From CAYSZX01 sp964548875 (lineage in GTDB: Bacteria; Patescibacteriota; Minisyncoccia; Minisyncoccales; JANBVM01): DNA of 17,046 nucleotides. Position numbers and translations under genes: made by a program. Below are positions 12,320-17,046 of the stretch, one piece after another. Each line of letters begins with the position of its first letter. The stretch's first letter is position 1. The stretch lies in the NCBI GenBank assembly GCA_964548875.1, contig CAZJSP010000010.1:1-17046 (forward strand), given 5' to 3'. A model generated the notes under the pieces. The model was not told where the DNA came from. It ran no database searches and was given only the letters and a program-made list of their open reading frames with translations.

Positions 12320-12350
12320 AATAAAAGAAAACAAAAAGAAACTATTTCTT
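12320..12350 (-). terminator. Weak terminator with the stop codon in its loop
   Basis: AAGAAA (12336-12341) and TTTCTT (12345-12350) enclose a 3-nt loop that is the TAG stop codon of the HD gene. A T-rich run follows on the minus strand. The stem is short and A/T-rich. Confidence 0.4.
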
Positions 12351-12938
12351 AGAAATCTCTTTAAAAAGATAAAATAAGTAAGGGCTTGTTTTCTGAGCTA
12401 TAGAAGTATATTGAATAAAGTCTTTATTCCACCTTTTGAATTTTTTTCTAGAAGGATGACCCTCTGGAATAAAATCCTGAGAATATCGATTATCTAACCT
12501 GTCACATAGTTTAATTAATCTTACCTCTTCACTACTTTGAGATATTTTTTCAATATTTTTCTCTTTGTTTTTTATTTTTTCTTCCTCGGTTTCATCATCA
12601 GGCCTTTCTCTTGTAACGGCCCGAACTAATTTTAAAATATAATCACCCATCTCTTCTTTAATCTCCTGCGCAGTTAAGTCTGTATCTTCTAAAGTATCAT
12701 GAAGCAAAAGAGCACAAATCAAGTCTGAATTTTTAATTTTAGCTTTTTCTACCAATAAGATAGCTGATCTTATTGGATGAATAATATAGGGAATATGCCC
12801 ATCTCTAATTTGTTTTTTATGAGCTTCCTCAGCCATCGACAAGGCCTTTAATATTTTTTCCTTTTCATTAAAACCCTCAATTATTTTTAATAATTTCTCT
12901 CTTTGAAGATTTAAATTTAGAAATAAGTCTTTATTCAT
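12342..12938 (-). CDS. HD-domain protein of the RelA/SpoT hydrolase type (small alarmone hydrolase-like)
   Basis: A 198-aa protein resembling only the (p)ppGpp hydrolase domain of RelA/SpoT enzymes. Visible motifs are RDGHIPYIIHPIRSA (45-59, metal ligand His54), LLLHDTLEDTDLTAQEI (77-93, His80-Asp81) and KLCDRLDN (143-150, Asp146). No synthetase domain, TGS or ACT domain follows, as in MESH1-like small alarmone hydrolases. It probably removes pyrophosphate from (p)ppGpp or a related nucleotide; other substrates are possible. Its ATG lies within the last codons of the DUF362 gene (8-nt overlap), so translation is probably coupled. Confidence 0.82.
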   Translation of the reverse strand: MNKDLFLNLNLQREKLLKIIEGFNEKEKILKALSMAEEAHKKQIRDGHIPYIIHPIRSAILLVEKAKIKNSDLICALLLHDTLEDTDLTAQEIKEEMGDYILKLVRAVTRERPDDETEEEKIKNKEKNIEKISQSSEEVRLIKLCDRLDNRYSQDFIPEGHPSRKKFKRWNKDFIQYTSIAQKTSPYLFYLFKEISKK

Positions 12939-13731
12939 TTTTATTGTCTAGTTTAAACTCAACCGCTTTCTTAATTTGAGTTAATTCTAAGGGATTAATT
13001 CCTTCTAGGGTGCTACCCTTAAAACTCTGAATAATTTTAATTCCTTCAATATCAATAGCTGTTCTACTCTGAGAAGACAAAATAAGTCCTGGCTCTCTAA
13101 CTTCTCCTTCAGCTGGCCCTTTTTTAATAAAGCACTTCCGAGCATCCATAATAATTAAATCGGGATGGATAATTTTATTTAATTCGGCTATTTTTTTCTG
13201 TAAGTGCAAATGAAACATAACTCTTTCAAAGGGTTTAATAAAACCCATTGAAAGTTTTAAACTTCCCGTAAATTTAGAAAGAAAGTGGGTTTTTAGGTTA
13301 GGCAAAAGAATCAACTTATCTGCTCGATCTAAATATTCAGTAACCGAAACCTCTTTTAAGTGATTGCCCTCTGGAATCTTTTTCTTAATCCATTTGCGCT
13401 CATCAAAAACATAAATTCGAGGCGGTCTTTTCATTTTTTCTAAATCCAAAACGCCAATCTTTTCCATAACTTTTCGAGTATTTAAACTCATTGTTGATGA
13501 TTCTCCAATTAAAACCATTTTAGCCCCACAATCATAAACTAGATCAGTAACAATCTTTAAAAATTCTAAGTCTGTAGAGGCAGGAGGAGGATCAGCCGTA
13601 TTAAAATTAGGCTTTAATAAAACAACATCTCCCTTTTTAATAATACTATCAAAACCACCAATCTCATTAACAGATTCTAAAACTGCTTTTTTAAGGTTTT
13701 TATTAACTTTTGTTTTAGATACTTTTTTCAT
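12931..13731 (-). CDS. DUF362 domain protein
   Basis: A 266-aa cytoplasmic protein of the DUF362 family. Motifs are LLKPNFNTADPPPAST (38-53), GAKMVLIGESST (69-80), LILLPNLKTHF (140-150) and FTGSLKLSMGFI (154-165). Family members often carry ferredoxin CxxC clusters; none are present here, so it is the cluster-free form. The function is not established. I start at the second ATG (MKKVSK), because an extended -10 box TGCTATAAT ends 7 nt before it and only one base before the first ATG. It overlaps the downstream HD gene by 8 nt. Confidence 0.85.
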   Translation of the reverse strand: MKKVSKTKVNKNLKKAVLESVNEIGGFDSIIKKGDVVLLKPNFNTADPPPASTDLEFLKIVTDLVYDCGAKMVLIGESSTMSLNTRKVMEKIGVLDLEKMKRPPRIYVFDERKWIKKKIPEGNHLKEVSVTEYLDRADKLILLPNLKTHFLSKFTGSLKLSMGFIKPFERVMFHLHLQKKIAELNKIIHPDLIIMDARKCFIKKGPAEGEVREPGLILSSQSRTAIDIEGIKIIQSFKGSTLEGINPLELTQIKKAVEFKLDNKNE

Positions 13732-13738
13732 ATACATA

Positions 13739-13747
13739 ATTATAGCA
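13739..13747 (-). promoter_or_regulatory. Extended -10 box, likely leaderless start of the DUF362-HD operon
   Basis: TGCTATAAT ends 7 nt before the preferred ATG at 13731. Confidence 0.5.
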
Positions 13748-13757
13748 AAATAAAGCT

Positions 13758-13800
13758 AAATAAAAAGAAGTCAAAGCTGAAAAATTTTATTGCTTTGACT
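13758..13800 (-). terminator. Terminator built into the end of the 65-aa gene
   Basis: AGTCAAAGC (13769-13777) pairs with GCTTTGACT (13792-13800). The upstream arm encodes the last codons, the TAA stop is in the 14-nt loop, and TCTTTTTATTT follows. Confidence 0.8.
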
Positions 13801-13984
13801 CAAAATATTCTATCAAACAAGCCCTTAAATCCTCTTCCACTTCTGACCCTTTAGCATATTTAGAGGCCAGGCTAAGAGCATCTTCAAGGCAAAAGTCTAA
13901 CTCAGCTGAAAAGCGAAGTTTTTGAAAAATCGCATTATTCAAGTGCTTGATTTTTTTAAGAGCATTTATATTTAACGAGCCCAT
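13787..13984 (-). CDS. Small protein of unknown function
   Basis: A 65-aa, probably helical, cytoplasmic protein starting MGSLNINALKK. It has a basic first half (KKIKHLNNAIFQKLRF) and an acidic second half (EVEEDLRACLIEYFESK) with two cysteines. I do not recognise a family. An ATG six codons upstream is possible; TATAAT lies between the two ATGs (13988-13993), and TATAGT ends 7 nt before the upstream one, so either start could be used. It is separated from both neighbours by terminators. Confidence 0.55.
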   Translation of the reverse strand: MGSLNINALKKIKHLNNAIFQKLRFSAELDFCLEDALSLASKYAKGSEVEEDLRACLIEYFESKQ

Positions 13985-14024
13985 AAAATTATATAAACAC
14001 ATTTGTTTAACTATATCAACCCTT

Positions 14025-14061
14025 AAATAAAAAAGACCAAAATCATTTTTTTTGATTTTGG
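14025..14061 (-). terminator. Terminator overlapping the stop codon of the 111-aa gene
   Basis: CCAAAATCA (14037-14045) and TGATTTTGG (14053-14061) form a 9-bp stem with a 7-nt loop. The TGA stop (14043-14045) is in the downstream arm, and TCTTTTTTATTT follows. Confidence 0.85.
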
Positions 14062-14378
14062 TTTAAATAGTTATCTTTTATCTCTCCAAAGTTAGTGCAA
14101 AGCTTTAAAAGAAAGCTTTCAACTTTATTTGTAAACTTTTTTACCGGAACATTATCTATTGCGGCAAAAAAGCTAAACCAGAAATCATCAACCTTCAAAG
14201 AAAGATCAATAATTCTGGCAACTTTAAGGCGATCAAATGGTAAATTTTGAGCGCTTTCATAACTCAAATCTTTCGCCGCCTCCTCAATAATTTTGGTTAA
14301 GATTCTTTGAACTCCTTCTGACTCCTGCTTCTGTAGAGATGCGATTACTTCTTTAAATTTAAGGTCCTGCTTCCTCAT
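14043..14378 (-). CDS. Protein of unknown function
   Basis: A 111-aa predicted cytoplasmic, helical protein starting MRKQDLKFKEVIASLQ. The central part has VARIIDLSLKVDDFWFSFFAAIDN, notable for its aromatic cluster, and the end is Asn- and Lys-rich. No family is recognised. It is the only gene in the window ending in TGA. A TATAAT box (14387-14392) ends 8 nt before ATG, with AAGG in between as a possible weak ribosome-binding site. It follows the DUF4015 gene by 19 nt, so read-through from that operon is also likely. Confidence 0.65.
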   Translation of the reverse strand: MRKQDLKFKEVIASLQKQESEGVQRILTKIIEEAAKDLSYESAQNLPFDRLKVARIIDLSLKVDDFWFSFFAAIDNVPVKKFTNKVESFLLKLCTNFGEIKDNYLNQNQKK

Positions 14379-14386
14379 AACCTTAA

Positions 14387-14392
14387 ATTATA
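14387..14392 (-). promoter_or_regulatory. -10 box close to the start of the 111-aa gene
   Basis: TATAAT ends 8 nt before ATG. A TTTACA box lies upstream at a short 15-bp spacing. Confidence 0.4.
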
Positions 14393-14397
14393 CTAAA

Positions 14398-15723
14398 TTA
14401 GTCCGATTGTAAAGCTTCCTCAGTATAAACATTAGACGGATTCCATAACAACCAACCAAAAGCCCCACTTTCTTCAGCAGCATCAATTTGAGCTCTTACT
14501 TTTTCCGCATCATAAAAGATGCCCCTATCACTGTCAGCTTTTAGATTAAAATCTTGTAACCAAGGACGAATTCTAGCTTGGGAACAATATAGAACAGAAT
14601 TCTTACCCAAACATTGAGGTTGAAATTCTTCTTCAGAATAAGAAGAATCAATAAAATCTAAAGCTGAATAAATAGAGCGAGAAACAATTTCGTAAGGATG
14701 ATTAGAAACAACATCATCAAGATTATCGCTTTCATAAGGGTAATAAAGATCTGGCAACCCCCTTTCTAAATCTGCAACAACTGAAAAGCCACCAAAATAA
14801 TGGCTTGGGTAAATCATTAAAGAAACATAATCAAAGGTATCTACAAAATCAGCAATATTTTGTCCAATATCCAAAGAGGAAGAAAGAGTGGCCACCTCTC
14901 CAAACAAATCAACTGAAAGAACAATATCTGGCTTGTAATCTCTTAAATTATTTCTAATTTTTAAAGAAAAATTTCTAATAACTTCTCTTTTACCCTCATG
15001 AGTTTCATCGAAAAAAGGATAAATAATTCCATCTCTTTCAACTGGGAAACGAATATAATCGTATTGAATTTCATCAAAACCCAAATCAATTACTCTATAA
15101 GACAAATCAATCAAATATTTTTGAGCCTGAAAACTAGAAGGATCTAACCAATAATAGCCTCGACTATCTTTCCAAAGTTCTCCCTCCTCATTTTTTAAAT
15201 AAAAATCAGGCTTTTCATTAACTAAAGAATTATCTCGAAAAGCAACCATTCTAGCAATAACCCAAACATCATTTTCATGTAGCTCAAAAATTAACTCTTC
15301 TAAATTATCAGATAAATAAAAACCATCTACCTCTTTAACATCAATAACAACTGCATTTAATTCAGTTTCATTCAAAAGCCTTTTAATCTCCCCTAAAACT
15401 TCTTGAGCGGCCACTTCATAAGGCCCGGCATTAGCAATAGTTTTTGTCATATAAACCCCTTTTATATCACTAGATCTTTCAAGAATTTCTTTTCTAATTC
15501 TATAATCCTGATTAAATTCTTCTGTGGCCCTACTAGAATCAAAATCCTCTGGAAAATTACTCTGAATTTCCAATAAGGCTATTTTTTCTTTAAGCTCTCT
15601 AATAACAATGCCTCTTTCTTCAACAAAAAGATTATGCTCTTGCATAAGGTCATAGACATAATATCCACTCAATAATAAAAGAAAAATAAATAAAAAAGGT
15701 AAAATCTTTAAAATTTTTTCCAT
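14398..15723 (-). CDS. Membrane-anchored DUF4015 putative glycoside hydrolase
   Basis: A 441-aa protein with one N-terminal transmembrane segment (about 7-26), a coiled-coil stalk (about 31-55) and a TIM-barrel-like DUF4015 domain outside the cell. Motifs are DIKGVYMTKTIANAG (86-100), ELNAVVIDVKEVDG (121-134), VWVIARMVAFRDN (153-165), LGFDEIQYDYIRFP (214-227) and SLMIYPSHYFGG in the later part. The Asp/Glu residues in these strands resemble glycosidase catalytic positions; no substrate is known. I choose the ATG giving MEKILKILPF; an upstream TTG would overlap the previous gene. It is cotranscribed with the coiled-coil gene 17 nt upstream. Confidence 0.87.
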   Translation of the reverse strand: MEKILKILPFLFIFLLLLSGYYVYDLMQEHNLFVEERGIVIRELKEKIALLEIQSNFPEDFDSSRATEEFNQDYRIRKEILERSSDIKGVYMTKTIANAGPYEVAAQEVLGEIKRLLNETELNAVVIDVKEVDGFYLSDNLEELIFELHENDVWVIARMVAFRDNSLVNEKPDFYLKNEEGELWKDSRGYYWLDPSSFQAQKYLIDLSYRVIDLGFDEIQYDYIRFPVERDGIIYPFFDETHEGKREVIRNFSLKIRNNLRDYKPDIVLSVDLFGEVATLSSSLDIGQNIADFVDTFDYVSLMIYPSHYFGGFSVVADLERGLPDLYYPYESDNLDDVVSNHPYEIVSRSIYSALDFIDSSYSEEEFQPQCLGKNSVLYCSQARIRPWLQDFNLKADSDRGIFYDAEKVRAQIDAAEESGAFGWLLWNPSNVYTEEALQSD

Positions 15724-15740
15724 ATTAAAATAATTAGTTT

Positions 15741-16190
15741 TTATTCTCCGCAATCTTTTTCCACAATAAGATACTCTTCATATATTGTCTCCAATTTATC
15801 TAGCTTTTCTATTAAAAACTCCTTTCTTTCTCCCTCCTCTTCCTCAATCATTTCTTTGGTTACATTGATAAAATATTCTATTTTATTAGACATAATAATC
15901 CTTCGATATCCTTGCCAATAAACACTAACCGCCTCATCGATAAGTTCATTTTTTCTACGACAAGCTTTTTCTTCTTCTATTAATAATTCTAAATCTTTAA
16001 TTTCTTGAGATAAATAATCTAATCGCTTAGAATGATCAGCTTGTTCAATTAAAATTTGAAAGGCTTCTTTACTTGTTTTTCCTTGCATTAAAAAAGAAGC
16101 AAAACTATCACCCAAAGTAATAATTGGAAAAAGAACTAACCCAAACAACAATCCATAAATAATAAGTTTGGTTTTTTCTATGTGATTCAT
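15741..16190 (-). CDS. Membrane-anchored coiled-coil protein of unknown function
   Basis: A 149-aa protein with an N-terminal hydrophobic helix (about 9-27), followed by a long, strongly charged helical region likely to form coiled coils (about 49-77 and 100-144). Three acidic and basic blocks are EIKDLELLIEEEKACRRKNE, EEEEGERKEF and IEKLDKLETIYEEY. No family is recognised. It precedes the DUF4015 gene by 17 nt, which also has an N-terminal helix and stalk, so a physical partnership at the membrane is plausible. An extended -10 box ends 6 nt before its ATG. Confidence 0.68.
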   Translation of the reverse strand: MNHIEKTKLIIYGLLFGLVLFPIITLGDSFASFLMQGKTSKEAFQILIEQADHSKRLDYLSQEIKDLELLIEEEKACRRKNELIDEAVSVYWQGYRRIIMSNKIEYFINVTKEMIEEEEGERKEFLIEKLDKLETIYEEYLIVEKDCGE

Positions 16191-16196
16191 GTTTTT

Positions 16197-16205
16197 ATTA
16201 TAACA
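16197..16205 (-). promoter_or_regulatory. Extended -10 box, likely leaderless start of the coiled-coil/DUF4015 operon
   Basis: TGTTATAAT ends 6 nt before the ATG at 16190. It lies in the T-rich tail of the upstream terminator. Confidence 0.5.
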
Positions 16206-16228
16206 GAAACCCGAGCTAAAAGCTCGGG
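16197..16228 (-). terminator. Terminator of the ferritin-like/superoxide reductase operon
   Basis: CCCGAGCT (16210-16217) and AGCTCGGG (16221-16228) form a G+C-rich 8-bp stem with a 3-nt loop. The following tail is only moderately T-rich. Confidence 0.75.
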
Positions 16229-16248
16229 CCTAAAATTACAATTTAAAT

Positions 16249-16629
16249 TTATTCTGTCTTCCATAAACCATGAATGTTGCAGTAAATCCTAACTTTTTTA
16301 ACTTTGTCTTCAGAACAAAATTGTGCTACTGGCTTATCTCCTGGTTCAAGAAACTTCCTAATTCTTCTATTGTCTTCAAAAATAACCTCTATCCATTCAA
16401 TGTAATGATCTTCCTCCATAGGATGTAGGGTTGACCCAACCTTAACTTCAATCCGATTATTAATCGTTTGAAAAACAGGAACGTGTTTTTCAAGACCCTT
16501 ATCTTCAGCTATTTCCTTTAATAGTTCCATTGGCTGGCCACAACAAACCAACTCGCCCACTCCTGAATGTAATACTCCGACAACGTTGCCGCAAATATTA
16601 CATTTATAAATTTGATTATTCTTAGTCAT
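16249..16629 (-). CDS. dfx: Desulfoferrodoxin (2Fe superoxide reductase)
   Basis: Reduces superoxide to hydrogen peroxide without making oxygen, a defence typical of anaerobes. The 126-aa length is standard for the two-domain form. The desulforedoxin domain has Cys10, Cys13, Cys29 and Cys30 (CNIC and CCGQPM) for the first iron. The catalytic domain has EKHVPV (47-52, Glu47, Lys48, His49), His69, HYIEWIE (75-81) and CNIHGLWK (117-124, Cys117 and His120), a complete set for the active iron. Its ATG directly follows the stop of the ferritin-like gene without any gap, so the two are coupled. Confidence 0.97.
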   Translation of the reverse strand: MTKNNQIYKCNICGNVVGVLHSGVGELVCCGQPMELLKEIAEDKGLEKHVPVFQTINNRIEVKVGSTLHPMEEDHYIEWIEVIFEDNRRIRKFLEPGDKPVAQFCSEDKVKKVRIYCNIHGLWKTE

Positions 16630-16911
16630 TTATTTGGTCATTTCTTCAACTTCTTTTCTTCCTTCTTCCATTTCTTCAACCTGTTCTTTGTCTCTTTGTA
16701 ATAATAAAGTCTGAAACTCACCAACATGCTCTTTTTCTTCTTTAGCAACATCCAAAAGAACTTTTTTAAGATTTTCGTCATTAGTCATGGCTGCCATTTG
16801 CTCATAGAAGCTAATAGCATCATATTCAGCAATAATTCCAGCTCTTAAAATCTCTTTATCTAAATCTTCTTGTTTGACTTTTGATAAGTCAATAGGTAGT
16901 TGTGATAACAT
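16630..16911 (-). CDS. Ferritin-like protein of the encapsulin-cargo type
   Basis: A 93-aa two-helix ferritin-like domain. EILRAGIIAEYDAISFYEQM (20-39) and VLLDVAKEEKEHVGEF (51-66) resemble closely the ferritin-like domain fused to encapsulin in Pyrococcus furiosus, as I remember it. Iron ligands should be Glu29, Glu59 and His62. Such half-ferritins assemble into rings that oxidise iron, usually inside an encapsulin shell. Here there is no shell domain and no obvious C-terminal loading peptide; the C-terminus is simply an acidic and basic helix. It is coupled to superoxide reductase, so it may remove Fe(II) or peroxide. It could also be annotated as a rubrerythrin-family protein. Confidence 0.85.
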   Translation of the reverse strand: MLSQLPIDLSKVKQEDLDKEILRAGIIAEYDAISFYEQMAAMTNDENLKKVLLDVAKEEKEHVGEFQTLLLQRDKEQVEEMEEGRKEVEEMTK

Positions 16912-16956
16912 TTTCTTATTTTATTTTTATTTATAATTCGACTAATTTACTTCTTT

Positions 16957-16985
16957 ATTATACACAAAAATAAAATATTTATCTA
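16957..16985 (-). promoter_or_regulatory. Promoter of the ferritin-like/superoxide reductase operon
   Basis: TAGATA (16980-16985), a 17-bp spacer and a perfect TATAAT (16957-16962). The -35 box overlaps the stop codon of the preceding gene. Confidence 0.55.
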
Positions 16986-17046
16986 ATAAAAAATAGGTAA
17001 ATCAACCATAGCATCAGCAACTATCTTTGTTATTCTGTCTGTCAGA
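16983..17046 (-). CDS. C-terminal end of an unidentified protein (runs off window)
   Basis: The minus strand is open from the window edge to a TAG at 16983-16985. It reads LTDRITKIVADAMVDLPIFY, a natural-looking C-terminus of about 20 residues. It runs in the same direction as the ferritin-like gene, about 70 nt upstream of it. There is too little to name a family. Confidence 0.45.
   Translation of the reverse strand, partial: LTDRITKIVADAMVDLPIFY

Noticed and set aside
14043..14045. TGA as a recoded sense codon
   Set aside because: TGA occurs as a plausible stop inside a terminator hairpin, and conserved proteins here contain no in-frame TGA, so the standard bacterial code fits.
15724..15753. 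Upstream TTG start for the DUF4015 gene
   Set aside because: It would overlap the preceding gene and put charged residues before the signal anchor; the ATG at 15723 fits better.
1..17046. tRNA genes, rRNA, CRISPR arrays, insertion sequences and prophage
   Set aside because: I saw no cloverleaf with a TTCRANNC arm, no regularly spaced repeats, no transposase or integrase and no terminal repeats. No gene-free stretch exceeds 300 bases.

Overview
The window looks like part of a small AT-rich genome (roughly 30% G+C by eye) of a Candidate Phyla Radiation (Patescibacteria, Parcubacteria-like) bacterium. Support for this is the S12 protein with a CPR-style N-terminal insertion, a DUF5679 zinc-ribbon miniprotein, a stand-alone ComEC-type hydrolase, a DUF4015 glycosidase-like protein, a mevalonate-pathway segment, very tight gene packing and an almost complete lack of Shine-Dalgarno sequences. 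Nearly all stops are TAA or TAG and one gene ends in TGA, so nothing suggests a recoded TGA. Only two genes (rpmB and ppaC) lie on the + strand.

Layout from left to right. 1-1073: the str operon on the minus strand (rpsL, rpsG, then the start of fusA, whose EF-G similarity stops abruptly 57 bases from the window edge). 1119-2190: a site-2 protease divergent from rpmB, then a short gene-free element bounded by an 8-bp inverted repeat. 2230-4362: a zinc-lid adenylate kinase, a ComEC-like secreted hydrolase and DUF5679. 4456-6001: an HD hydrolase divergent from a manganese-dependent pyrophosphatase. 6003-9670: a tight four-gene operon (UPF0251/DUF134 HTH regulator, diphosphomevalonate decarboxylase, phosphomevalonate kinase, glutamate dehydrogenase). 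9770-12265: DUF5320, a pilin-like protein, a lysine-rich protein, a PAP2 phosphatase, a cold-shock protein and DUF378. 12342-16190: an alarmone-hydrolase-like HD protein with DUF362, two orphan small proteins, and a membrane-anchored DUF4015 protein with a coiled-coil partner. 16249-17046: superoxide reductase, an encapsulin-type ferritin-like protein and the tail of one more gene.

The genes cover translation, isoprenoid precursor synthesis, cell-surface or envelope functions and oxygen and iron defence. The PAP2 phosphatase could recycle the lipid carrier made from mevalonate-derived isoprenoids, but this link is inferred.

The most unusual signals are regulatory. Four unrelated genes carry the hexamer AAGGTC exactly 27 nt before the start codon. 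Several other genes have a -10 box only 6-8 nt before ATG, which suggests leaderless mRNAs. The DUF5320 promoter is framed by a 12-bp perfect inverted repeat with a second 7-bp pair nested inside. Several terminator hairpins contain the stop codon of the gene they end.
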